From Gammaproteobacteria bacterium (lineage in GTDB: Bacteria; Pseudomonadota; Gammaproteobacteria; Burkholderiales; Sulfuricellaceae): 64,000 nucleotides of DNA. Made by a program: the position numbers and the translations under genes. The notes under the pieces are model-generated. The model was not told the DNA's origin. It saw only the letters and a list, made by a program, of their open reading frames with translations, and did not search any database. The stretch is taken from positions 304,178 to 368,177 of the forward strand of contig JAHJGO010000016.1 in NCBI GenBank assembly GCA_018824405.1. Direction: 5' to 3'. Shown piece by piece: positions 34,487-42,238 of this stretch. Position 1 is the first letter of the stretch, and every line of letters begins with the position of its first letter.

Positions 34487-35019
34487 CGACGCGGTCGTGG
34501 ATAGTATGGGGAAAGCGGATATTTGTTGGCGTTTCCGTCGCGGCGATCGTCCTGACTGCAGTATCGGACGATGGGAGTGACACGGTGCCACCGGCGAAAG
34601 CCAGTGTGCAAGCGCCGCTCAAATCGGCCGTGCCGCAAAAGCGTTTGCCCGAGGCAGCCCATGTCGAACTGGAGCGCATGACCAGGCCCCCGTTGCCGCA
34701 GGAGGGCGAGGCCGAGATCGAGGTCGGCAATGTTTTTGCAGCTACCTCATGGTATGTCCCGCCACCGCCGCCTCCTCCGGCCAAACCTGCGCCGCCGCCG
34801 AAGCCGACGGCTCCGCCACTTCCGTTCAGCTATCTCGGCCGTTATGAAGATGCTGCACTGGTCATCATGCTGGTCAAGGGAGACCGGGTTTATACCGTGA
34901 GCGTGGGTGATGTGATCGAAAATACTTACCGCGTCGAGCGTGTTTCGGCAGGAATGGTAGAGCTGACCTATCTGCCGCTGAATATCAGACAAACCCTCAG
35001 CACGGGTGCCGCATCATGA
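34483..35019 (+). CDS. PilP/GspC/MshK-like protein with proline linker
   Basis: A 178-residue inner-membrane-anchored protein: one N-terminal hydrophobic helix (about residues 10-27, IFVGVSVAAIVLTAV), a flexible segment, a proline-rich linker (PPPPPPPAKPAPPPKP, about 87-102) and a C-terminal HR-like beta domain (FSYLGRYEDAALVIMLVKGD, VYTVSVGDVIENTYRVERVS). This is the layout of GspC/PilP/MshK, which bridge the inner-membrane platform and the secretin through the beta domain. The linker could span the peptidoglycan. It is bounded by ATGA overlaps on both sides (the second only if the secretin starts at 35016). Confidence 0.78.
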   Translation: MTTRSWIVWGKRIFVGVSVAAIVLTAVSDDGSDTVPPAKASVQAPLKSAVPQKRLPEAAHVELERMTRPPLPQEGEAEIEVGNVFAATSWYVPPPPPPPAKPAPPPKPTAPPLPFSYLGRYEDAALVIMLVKGDRVYTVSVGDVIENTYRVERVSAGMVELTYLPLNIRQTLSTGAAS

Positions 35020-35042
35020 GCAGATGGATAAGGGAGAATAAT

Positions 35043-37373
35043 ATGCACGGACTGAATTTACCGCTCAGGCGCAATGTCGTGCTGCTCCTGCTGGCCGCTG
35101 CCCTGCTCGGGGGCTGTGCAGGGCAGCGTTTGCAGCGCGAGGGGATAAGCTTGCTGGACGAAGGGCGCATCGAGGAAGGCCTGGCAAAGCTGACAGAGGC
35201 CAGCAAGGCTGAGCCGGATAACCTTTCCTACCGTACGGTGCTGGTGCGCCACCGCGACCGGATCGTCAATCGCCTGATTGCCAGCGCCAGCAGCGAGCGC
35301 GCCGCCGATCGGCTGGATGCGGCACAGGCGATCTATGAGCGCGTTCTCAGGATCGACCCTGTCAGCGGCGTTGCCAGAGATGGGCTTGCATCACTGGCCA
35401 TGGAGCGGCGTCATGCAGTCATGCTCGCCGAGGCTGGCCGTCTGTTCAAAAAAGGCGATCTGGATGCTGCACAGGCCGCTCTCAAGCCGGTGTTCCTCGA
35501 GAATCCCAGGAACGGCAAGGCGATTCTGCTGCAGCGCCAGATCGATGAGCAGGCCGCAAAGCGGGTCATGGCCGAGCCGATCCTGCAGGGCAAGTTCAAA
35601 AAACCGGTGACACTGCAATTCCGCGATGCCAATCTGAAAATGGTGTTTGAGGCGCTGTCGCGCACCAGCGGCATCAATGTCCTGCTCGACAAGGATGTGA
35701 AGCCGGACCTCAAGACCTCGATTTTCGTCAAGGATGTCTCGGTCGAGGATGCGATCGACCTGATCCTGCTGCAAAGCCAGCTGGAGAAAAAAATCATCAG
35801 CGACAATACGCTGTTCATCTATCCCAATACCGCGGCCAAGCTCAAGGATTACCAGGATCTCAAGGTCCGGAGTTTTCATCTCACCAATGCAGACCCAAAA
35901 CAGATGCTGGTCATGATCAAGACGCTACTGAAAACCAAGGACATTTTCATCCACGAAAAGACCAATTCCATCGTGATGCGCGATACCCCGGACGCGATCC
36001 GGCTGGCGGAAAAAATGGTTGCCGATCAGGATATTGCCGAACCGGAAGTCATGCTGGAAGTGGAAGTGCTGGAAGTGAGCACCACGCGCCTGAGCGAGCT
36101 CGGGTTCAAGTTCCCCAGTCAGTTCACCTTTACCGGACTGAAGGGGAAAGAAGGCTCGGAAGGGCCGACAATCGCGCAATTGAGGGATTTTTACTGGCAG
36201 GATTTCGCGGTCAGCCCGGTATTTAGCACCACCCTCAACCTCAAGGTCGAAGATGGCGACACCAATGTTCTCGCCAGCCCGCGCATCCGGGTGCGCAATC
36301 GCGAGAAGGCTAAAATCATGATCGGCAGCCGGGTGCCGGTGATCACCAATGCGGTTACGCCGGTTTCTACGGGTACCCCGGTCATCACGGGCAGCGTGCA
36401 GTATCTGGATGTCGGTCTGAAGCTGGAAGTGGAACCCGATATTCATCTCGATAACGAAGTGGTGATCAAGGTGAATCTGGATGTCAGTTCCATCATTAAA
36501 GAAGTTCCCAACGTGATATCCGGCACGCTGGCCTATGAGGTCGGCACGCGCAACGCCAGCACGGTGCTGCGCCTGAAAGACGGCGAAACGCAAGTGCTGG
36601 CGGGATTGATCAACGACGAAGATCGCAAGAGCGCCAGCAAAGTGCCGGGACTGGGACAGATGCCAGTTCTTGGACGGCTGTTTTCGAGCCACAAGGATGA
36701 CGGCAAGAAGACGGAAATCGTTCTTTCCATCACGCCGCGCATCGTCGGTACCAGCCGTCTCCCGGATGCCAGGGAGGTCGAATTCTGGGCCGGCACCGAG
36801 ACCAGCCTGCGCAGCAATCCGTTGCAGTTGCGGCCGATGGGCACAGTCGCGCTCAGCAGTTCGGGCGGCGCCTCCGGCGCGCGTGCCCAGCCGGCAGTGG
36901 CGCCGCGTACCGCTGCGCCTGCTGTCAAGGCTGCCCCGGCAGCTCCCGCAGCCGCGCCGCTGGCGCTTTCCTGGCAAGGACCCAATCAGGCGAAGGTGGG
37001 CGATAAAGTCAGCCTGACGCTCAATACCCCGTCATCACAGGGCGTAGAGAGTTTCGGATTTCTGGTCGGCTTCGATCCGACGGTTCTCAAGGCGGTCGAT
37101 GTCACCGAAGGGAGTTTTTTGAAGCAGAGCAATATGCCTTCGAATCTGACCAAAACCATCGATCAGGCAAGTGGCCAGATACTGGTTGACCTGTCCGGAA
37201 CCGGATCCGATGTCGCGAATGCGGGTGGCAGCGTGGCCACGCTGGTTTTTGAGGTGATTGCAGCAGCGCCGCAGTCGCAAATCACGGTGAGCCGAATTGC
37301 TTCTTCCGGCGCCGGCGGCGAAGCGCTGGCATTCGCAGCGCCTGAACCGCACGTGCTGGCGGTGGCGCAATGA
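35043..37373 (+). CDS. gspD: Secretin lipoprotein with TPR-like N-terminus and C-terminal cohesin domain
   Basis: A 776-residue outer-membrane secretin. The signal peptide ends in the lipobox LLGGC near residue 22. Then follow TPR-like helices (about 25-170: GISLLDEGRIEEGLAKLTEA and VLRIDPVSG), an STN domain (about 185-255, VTLQFRDANLKMVFEALSRT), a secretin N1-type domain (about 265-330) and the secretin core (about 340-570) ending with VPGLGQMPVLGRLFSSH. An Ala/Pro linker leads to about 130 residues of a cohesin-type beta-sandwich (KVGDKVSLTLNTPSSQ, FGFLVGFDPTVLKAVDVTEG). Cohesins bind dockerins or surface partners; here it would be exposed at the channel. GGGAGA supports ATG 35043; ATG 35016 overlaps the preceding stop. 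The core and order are closest to MshL/GspD. Confidence 0.9.
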   Translation: MHGLNLPLRRNVVLLLLAAALLGGCAGQRLQREGISLLDEGRIEEGLAKLTEASKAEPDNLSYRTVLVRHRDRIVNRLIASASSERAADRLDAAQAIYERVLRIDPVSGVARDGLASLAMERRHAVMLAEAGRLFKKGDLDAAQAALKPVFLENPRNGKAILLQRQIDEQAAKRVMAEPILQGKFKKPVTLQFRDANLKMVFEALSRTSGINVLLDKDVKPDLKTSIFVKDVSVEDAIDLILLQSQLEKKIISDNTLFIYPNTAAKLKDYQDLKVRSFHLTNADPKQMLVMIKTLLKTKDIFIHEKTNSIVMRDTPDAIRLAEKMVADQDIAEPEVMLEVEVLEVSTTRLSELGFKFPSQFTFTGLKGKEGSEGPTIAQLRDFYWQDFAVSPVFSTTLNLKVEDGDTNVLASPRIRVRNREKAKIMIGSRVPVITNAVTPVSTGTPVITGSVQYLDVGLKLEVEPDIHLDNEVVIKVNLDVSSIIKEVPNVISGTLAYEVGTRNASTVLRLKDGETQVLAGLINDEDRKSASKVPGLGQMPVLGRLFSSHKDDGKKTEIVLSITPRIVGTSRLPDAREVEFWAGTETSLRSNPLQLRPMGTVALSSSGGASGARAQPAVAPRTAAPAVKAAPAAPAAAPLALSWQGPNQAKVGDKVSLTLNTPSSQGVESFGFLVGFDPTVLKAVDVTEGSFLKQSNMPSNLTKTIDQASGQILVDLSGTGSDVANAGGSVATLVFEVIAAAPQSQITVSRIASSGAGGEALAFAAPEPHVLAVAQ

Positions 37374-37840
37374 GTCGCGGTTTTACCCTGATCGAACTGG
37401 TCATTACGGTGGCCATCGTCAGTTTGCTGGCGAGCGTGGTCCTGCCGATGACGGAGCTGGTCGTGCAGCGCAGCAAGGAACAGGAATTGCGTCTGGCGCT
37501 GCGCCAGATCCGAGGCGCGCTGGATGCCTACAGGCAGGCAGTGGATGAGGGTCGCGTGATTCACAGCATCCAGCAATCGGGCTATCCGCCTTCGCTGAAA
37601 GTGCTGGTGGATGGCGTTCCGGATGCAAGCAGTCCGGACAGGAAGCGCAAGATTTATTTTCTGCGGCGTATTCCGCGCGATCCGACATTCCTGGATGCTT
37701 CCCGGCCGGACGAGGAAACCTGGGGCATGCGCAGTTATGCGAGCAGCTTTGACGCGCCGGAGGCCGGAGAGGATGTATTTGACGTGTACTCGCTCTCGCC
37801 CGGCGTAGGGCTGAACGGAATCCGTTACCGGAACTGGTGA
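37370..37840 (+). CDS. Minor pseudopilin (GspG/H-like)
   Basis: A 156-residue pseudopilin with an extremely short leader: MSRG then FTLIELVITVAIVSLLASVV, with the Glu at +5. A long helix (QELRLALRQIRGALDAYRQA) leads to a C-terminal domain with YPPSLKVLVDGVP, RKIYFLRRIPRDPT and a tail IRYRNW. The LRQIRxALDAYxxxVDEG and LRRIPRDPF patterns are those of pseudopilins in MSHA-like and T2SS-like clusters. It overlaps the secretin gene by four bases (ATGA). It is probably a tip or minor subunit of the pseudopilus whose major subunit is GspG at 29119. Confidence 0.9.
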   Translation: MSRGFTLIELVITVAIVSLLASVVLPMTELVVQRSKEQELRLALRQIRGALDAYRQAVDEGRVIHSIQQSGYPPSLKVLVDGVPDASSPDRKRKIYFLRRIPRDPTFLDASRPDEETWGMRSYASSFDAPEAGEDVFDVYSLSPGVGLNGIRYRNW

Positions 37841-37856
37841 GGAATGTAATCAGACC

Positions 37857-38240
37857 ATGGCTTGCGTGATAAAAAAAATTGGTTTTACCCTGGTCGAACT
37901 GCTGGTCGTCATGGCGGTGATTGCGCTGCTACTGAGTATTGCCGTGCCGCGTTATTTCAGCAGCGTGGAGAAATCCAGGGAAGCCGTGCTGCGCGAGAAT
38001 CTTTCCCTGACGCGGCAGGCGCTGGATAAATATTATGGAGACAACGGCAAGTACCCCGATAATCTGGACCAGCTGGTCAGCGGGAAATATCTGCGCAGCC
38101 TGCCGCTGGACCCCGTCACCGACAGTAACGCGACATGGGTCATCGTGGCCCCAGAAGTGCCGGAAAAAGGGGGGGTTTTCGACCTGAAAAGCGGGGCTGC
38201 CGGGCATGCGCGTGATGGTACGGAATACAAGGACTGGTGA
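37857..38240 (+). CDS. Pseudopilin (GspG-like), second
   Basis: A 127-residue pseudopilin. Leader MACVIKKIG is cleaved before FTLVELLVVMAVIALLLSIA (Glu at +5). The rest is RYFSSVEKSREAVLRENLSL, ALDKYYGDNGKYPDNLDQLV, YLRSLPLDPVTDSNATWVIV and a tail TEYKDW. The short C-terminal domain resembles the GspG core but lacks the calcium-loop DLLSYGxDG. It follows the first minor pseudopilin by 16 bases and is overlapped by the third. Three different pseudopilins in a row after the secretin probably make the tip complex. Confidence 0.9.
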   Translation: MACVIKKIGFTLVELLVVMAVIALLLSIAVPRYFSSVEKSREAVLRENLSLTRQALDKYYGDNGKYPDNLDQLVSGKYLRSLPLDPVTDSNATWVIVAPEVPEKGGVFDLKSGAAGHARDGTEYKDW

Positions 38241-38776
38241 TGCTTTGGAGAGCTGAAACAAGCTGGAAAACCCGTGTATGCTTGCAGCATGTGCGGCGTG
38301 AGGGCGGCTTCACCTATCTTGTGCTGCTGGCTATCGTTGCCGTCATGGGGGTCGTTCTTGCCACTGTCGGGGAAGTCTGGCACACGGCGCTGAAGCGCGA
38401 AAAGGAGCAGGAACTGCTGTTTGTTGGCGACCAGTTCCGGCGCGCCTTGAATTTGTACCATCTGCATACGCCGGGCAACGCCAGGCCTTACCCGATGAGT
38501 CTGGACGATTTGCTGAAAGACCCGCGCGCTCCCGGGGTTCAGCGCTATCTGAGGAAAATTTACGCCGACCCGCTCACCGGCAGCACGCAGTGGGGGCTGA
38601 TCAAGGGGCCGAATGGAGAGATTTTCGGGGTGCACAGCCTGTCGGAAGAAGAACCGGTGAAAAAGAGCGGTTTCAGTCTGGCATACTCGGCATTCGAGGG
38701 GCGCAAAAAATATTCGGATTGGGTGTTTATGTATGATCAGGGGCAGATTGCCGGCGGGTTGTTGAAAAAGCCCTGA
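38240..38776 (+). CDS. Pseudopilin-like protein lacking Glu+5
   Basis: A 178-residue protein. After an unusually long basic leader (about 23 residues) comes GGFTYLVLLAIVAVMGVVLA, a prepilin-type segment in which Leu or Val stands where Glu+5 is normal. Loss of this glutamate is known in GspK-type tip pseudopilins. The C-terminal part (QFRRALNLYHLHTP, PMSLDDLLKDPRAPGVQRYL, YADPLTGSTQWGLIKGPNG) is like the other pseudopilins rather than the large GspK domain. The ATG overlaps the previous stop by one base (TGATG); a GTG at 38237 is an alternative. It ends the operon; the response regulator starts 33 bases on. Confidence 0.82.
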   Translation: MLWRAETSWKTRVCLQHVRREGGFTYLVLLAIVAVMGVVLATVGEVWHTALKREKEQELLFVGDQFRRALNLYHLHTPGNARPYPMSLDDLLKDPRAPGVQRYLRKIYADPLTGSTQWGLIKGPNGEIFGVHSLSEEEPVKKSGFSLAYSAFEGRKKYSDWVFMYDQGQIAGGLLKKP

Positions 38777-38809
38777 AACAGGTGTCAGTCTTTATTTATG
38801 GAGTAAACC

Positions 38810-39466
38810 ATGCTTAAAAAACAGCGCATTCTGATCGTTGAAGATCACACCTTGCTCCGGGCCGGTCTGAAGGCATTATTGACACAGGACCCGGATATCG
38901 AGATTGTCGGCGAGGCCGACAATGGACGCGATGCCGTTCAGGCAATCGGGACGCTGGCGCCGAATCTGGTGCTGATGGACCTGTCGATGCCGGGCATGAA
39001 CGGCATCGAGGCCATACGCGACATCAAGCGGCGTTACCCGGAAACCCGTGTGCTGGTACTCACCATTCACAAGACCGACGAGTACATCCACGAAAGCCTG
39101 CGCGCCGGTGCGGACGGTTACATTCTCAAGGATGCCACGCACGATGAATTGCGCGTGGCCATCCGCAGCGTGTTGAATGGCAAGACCTATCTCTCCCCCG
39201 ATATATCGGACAAGGTGATTAACGGGTATCTGGGGACCGGCAATGCTTCCACTGCTTCAAGTGCCTGGGATTCGCTCACCCATCGCGAGCGGGAGGTGTT
39301 GAAGCTGGTGGCCGAAGGGCATCCCAACAAGTTCATCGCCGATTACTTCTGCCTGAGCGTCAAAACGGTCGAAAAACACCGCTCCAACCTGATGAAAAAA
39401 CTCGATCTGCACAACGCTTCCACGCTGACTGCCTATGCGATAGAAAAGGGACTGGTTGTGACTTAG
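38810..39466 (+). CDS. NarL-family response regulator
   Basis: A 218-residue regulator. The receiver domain (residues 5-120) has IVEDH, phospho-Asp57 in LVLMDLSMPGMNG, LTIHK and YILKDA. The LuxR-type HTH lies at about 150-210: LTHREREVLKLVAEGHPNKF and KTVEKHRSNLMKKLDLHNAS. NarL-group regulators pair with HisKA_3 kinases, and such a kinase lies convergently next to it (39473-40819), seven bases between stops. It follows the pseudopilus operon by 33 bases on the same strand and may be co-transcribed with it. Targets are not known. Confidence 0.93.
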   Translation: MLKKQRILIVEDHTLLRAGLKALLTQDPDIEIVGEADNGRDAVQAIGTLAPNLVLMDLSMPGMNGIEAIRDIKRRYPETRVLVLTIHKTDEYIHESLRAGADGYILKDATHDELRVAIRSVLNGKTYLSPDISDKVINGYLGTGNASTASSAWDSLTHREREVLKLVAEGHPNKFIADYFCLSVKTVEKHRSNLMKKLDLHNASTLTAYAIEKGLVVT

Positions 39467-39472
39467 AGCCTG

Positions 39473-40819
39473 TTAGCCCCGGTTTGGCCAGGTCGAGCTG
39501 AGCGTGATTTTTCCGATCAGGTCCTGAGTGGCATGGAAAACGCCACCTGACAATATGGTGCGCTCCTGCGCTTCTGCAAAGCGCAACTGAAGGTCCGGGA
39601 TTTCCCCTCGTTGTGCGGGTGATTCATCCGAAGCGGTACTGATTTTTAGCGTGATCTCGTCGCTTTCGATCTGGAAAACAAGCTGAATCCAGTCGGTGTG
39701 GTCGTGCTGCGCGATGTTGCCAAAAGCCGATTCGATGATGCGGTAAATGACGATTTTCAGTGCGGCCGGGATCTCATCTTCCGTGCCTGACAGCAACTGT
39801 TCAACCCGCGTTCCCTGGTGCAGACGCTCGAATTCCCGGCAGAACCACTTGATGGTCGGGAGCAGTCCGAGTTCATCCAGGCTGGAAGGGCGCAGATCCG
39901 TGGCGATGCTCCGGGCCTCCTGTATGGCGTTTTGGATCACCGGTACAATCGACTCCAGGGTTTTGGCATTCTCGTTGTCGGCGCCCATGAGCAGGCGACT
40001 GCTTTCCACGTTGGTCTTGATCGCGCTCAGGGTCTGCGCGAGACCTTCGTGCAGGTCGAATGCAATCTTCTTTTTTTCCTGCTCGTTGGCGTGCAGCAAA
40101 CGGTCGGAGAGCACCTCCAGCGTCAGAGCTCTTTTGCGGATGCCCTGTTGCTGTGTTTCAAGATGCTGGTTGGCGCGTCGAACGACAAGCACAAGCAGCG
40201 CAAACAGGGCTGCCATGATGAGTTCGGCGCCAAGCAGGATGACGAACAGAATGCGCTCATTCTCGTGCACCATCGGGTTTACATCGGTATAAATCTCGAA
40301 CACGCCTAGGGCTGGATCGCCTGGGCCGCTGCGAACCGGGATGTAGGACTGCAGCAGGTTATCCTGCTCGGTCGTTTTTTCAAAAGCGTTGAAAGTGTCG
40401 CGGTAGATCAGCTTGCTGGCAGGCCTGCCGGTGATGGCCTCCTTGAAACCGGCATTATTGCTTTTGTCCGCGCCGATCTGGCTGGGAATGGTCGAAAAAA
40501 TGACCATTCCATGGTGGTTGTATATCTTGAGACGGATGATCGAGGTGTTATTTACCGTGTTCCTGAGAGCTGTAACCAGTTCAGGCGGAAAGCTTTGCGG
40601 CAGGGTTTGAAGCTCTGCTTTTGCAGCCGCATCCAGATATTTTATGAGTTCAGGCCGAATGGAATTCAGTGCTGTCTGAGCCAGCACGGCATTGCTCTTT
40701 TCCGCAAGCTGGGTAATCCACTGGATGGTTACCTGGCGGTAGAACAGGGTAAGCAGGGCTGCTGTGACAAAAATACTGATAAAGCTTGCTATAGAATAGA
40801 AACGAAGCAACTTGAACAT
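39473..40819 (-). CDS. NarX-type sensor kinase with decayed ATPase domain
   Basis: A 448-residue membrane protein. Helix 1 is at about residues 8-29 and helix 2 at about 190-215 (FVILLGAELIMAALFALLVLVV), with a periplasmic sensor of about 160 residues between them. A coiled linker leads to HisKA_3 with the phospho-His in KKIAFDLHEGLAQTLSAI. The HATPase region keeps the N-box position as RIIESAFGNIAQHDH, where QEAxxNxxKHA is expected, and has no DxGxG or GxGL motif afterwards. ATP binding is therefore doubtful; it may work as a phosphatase or as a partner subunit. GGGAGA precedes ATG 40819. It is convergent with the NarL-type regulator, its likely partner. Confidence 0.82.
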   Translation of the reverse strand: MFKLLRFYSIASFISIFVTAALLTLFYRQVTIQWITQLAEKSNAVLAQTALNSIRPELIKYLDAAAKAELQTLPQSFPPELVTALRNTVNNTSIIRLKIYNHHGMVIFSTIPSQIGADKSNNAGFKEAITGRPASKLIYRDTFNAFEKTTEQDNLLQSYIPVRSGPGDPALGVFEIYTDVNPMVHENERILFVILLGAELIMAALFALLVLVVRRANQHLETQQQGIRKRALTLEVLSDRLLHANEQEKKKIAFDLHEGLAQTLSAIKTNVESSRLLMGADNENAKTLESIVPVIQNAIQEARSIATDLRPSSLDELGLLPTIKWFCREFERLHQGTRVEQLLSGTEDEIPAALKIVIYRIIESAFGNIAQHDHTDWIQLVFQIESDEITLKISTASDESPAQRGEIPDLQLRFAEAQERTILSGGVFHATQDLIGKITLSSTWPNRG

Positions 40820-40876
40820 TTTTCTCCCGCAGCAAAGCATGTGTCAATTGGGTTTACTTTGCAGCAGATTTCGTCA

Positions 40877-40906
40877 GGGTACAAGCCGAATTTACGGCTT
40901 GTACCC
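40877..40906. terminator. Strong hairpin, probable terminator
   Basis: GGGTACAAGCCG (40877-40888) pairs perfectly with CGGCTTGTACCC (40895-40906) around a six-base loop. It lies after the minus-strand gene ending at 40947 and before the kinase gene start, so it should separate the two transcripts. There is no long T run, so efficiency is uncertain. Confidence 0.65.
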
Positions 40907-40946
40907 ATCAGAAGATGTGACTGACTTTGCCTCAGGCTTGGGTCGT

Positions 40947-41315
40947 CTAATCAATACAGCCGTAATAGATCGAGCAGCCGACGTTTCCGTCCCAGCCGTC
41001 AGGATGGTTGGAGTCGATAATCTTCTTGGCCTGAGTAATCTCGTCAGGCGTTCCATGCGCCACTAGGAGCAATCGGTCAACTTCCAGCTCGGATTCGTAA
41101 TTAGGAATGTTCTCCCGGGGAATGCAGCTGAATTGCTCGGGGCCAAGATCGCTCAGACTGCTTACGACTGCAGCCCCCGCCAGGGACTGGCCTTCATCCT
41201 TGGCGATGACAAAAAGTTTGCTCATGTCGAACCCCGCGCTCTGGAGCTTCCCGACGGTGGCTTTTGCCTGATTGTGGTTTGCATAGGTGGCAACAAGTGA
41301 ATTGTTTGCTGACAT
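40947..41315 (-). CDS. YflT-like (general stress protein 17M type) domain protein
   Basis: A 122-residue cytoplasmic protein. The opening NSLVATYANHNQAKATVGKLQSAGFD, broken into a strand, a helix and a loop, is the common start of YflT/heat-induced stress proteins, followed by MSKLFVIAKDE and the second half ELEVDRLLLVAHGTPDEITQ. The tail GCSIYYGCID adds two cysteines. There is no catalytic motif. GAGG lies eight bases before the ATG at 41315; an ATG five codons earlier is also possible. It follows the AF1514-like gene by about 75 bases on the same strand. A stress role is inferred from the family name only. Confidence 0.65.
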   Translation of the reverse strand: MSANNSLVATYANHNQAKATVGKLQSAGFDMSKLFVIAKDEGQSLAGAAVVSSLSDLGPEQFSCIPRENIPNYESELEVDRLLLVAHGTPDEITQAKKIIDSNHPDGWDGNVGCSIYYGCID

Positions 41316-41389
41316 GTTCAATACCTCCATTGCGGCATGCGCCGCTTGACCTGGTTTATCTGACCCAAAGTCATGCCAAGTGGCCGCTT

Positions 41390-41806
41390 TTAAGTCAGCT
41401 TGCTGGTCCAGTCGTCAAGAACCACACAGGCTTCCTTGCTTGGATCATGCGGATCTCGCAGTGCATTGATCTGGCACAGGTACTCATTGCCGTTTTTGTC
41501 GTGCAGGTTGATATAAGGACTGGGGCCGTATGGCTCGAAGGCGCTGGAATCCGCAAAGATGAAATCGAACTCGCCGTTGACGTCAATTTCAAGCTTGCCG
41601 CCATGGCTTTCTCCATAGTCGTGCCAGCGCGTATCGACGTTGGCGCCCTCGATCGTGGGGGACATCCGGGCTCCCTTTTTATCGTGCCAGGCAACCATGA
41701 CCGGGTCGATGATGTTGGGATCCTTGTCGGCAAGAGTAGCAGCTAGTCCGCTTGCCATTTTGTAGTCCAGACCCATGCCAGAATAATTGATGTGAGCAGC
41801 TTTCAT
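41390..41806 (-). CDS. Uncharacterised AF1514-like protein
   Basis: A 138-residue soluble protein rich in Asp, Asn and His. The segment DPNIIDPVMVAWHDKKGARM and then DTRWHDYGESHGGKLEIDVNG, FDFIFADSSAFE and YLCQINALRDP recall the small AF1514/DUF5619 family found in sulfur-oxidising and archaeal genomes; the match is from memory and tentative. No signal peptide or membrane helix. AAGGAGA precedes the ATG closely. It sits in a group of small minus-strand genes with the YflT-like protein downstream. No activity can be assigned. Confidence 0.55.
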   Translation of the reverse strand: MKAAHINYSGMGLDYKMASGLAATLADKDPNIIDPVMVAWHDKKGARMSPTIEGANVDTRWHDYGESHGGKLEIDVNGEFDFIFADSSAFEPYGPSPYINLHDKNGNEYLCQINALRDPHDPSKEACVVLDDWTSKLT

Positions 41807-41817
41807 GTTGATCTCCT

Positions 41818-41946
41818 TTAACAGTTAATTTTGTTGCTGGGTTTACGCACCCCTGTTTCTGAAAGCGCGCAAATCCACCGGACTTCATAGGCACGGCTTT
41901 CCTGCTCGTGACCTTGGATGTTGTTGAATGGATAACTGATCTTCAT
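41818..41946 (-). CDS. Possible 42-residue protein
   Basis: A short frame from ATG 41946 (MKISYPFNNIQGHEQESRAY onwards) to a stop 11 bases before the AF1514-like gene's start. It has no clear ribosome binding site, no recognised motif and is called only because it lies in operon position with even codon use. The surrounding 41807-42238 gap is otherwise AT-rich, without other structure that I could identify, and must hold the promoters of the divergent genes. Confidence 0.3.
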   Translation of the reverse strand: MKISYPFNNIQGHEQESRAYEVRWICALSETGVRKPSNKINC

Positions 41947-42238
41947 GAAGTAAATATAGCGCAATTGTTGACAAAAACAATCAGGTATTCTATGTAGATT
42001 CGATTGCATCAGATGACAGCATGAATGGATGGGCGTTTTTTTCTGACATATTGTTTACGCAAAATCATGCGATGAGAGAGTAATATTGAAATGGAATGTC
42101 TGCAGGCTTTAAAGAGCCGCTATTTTGATAGCGAGCTGTCAGTCGTAATGGCCCAGTGTGCTTCCATAATTTTTGGCATAAAATCGAAACGAGATTTGTG
42201 ATTTTTGCGTTATATCGCATCTATCCGGATAGAAAAAC

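Noticed and set aside
35925..36977. 350-codon minus-strand frame inside the secretin gene
   Set aside because: Overlaps a well-supported secretin coding region; no family pattern in the translated frame.
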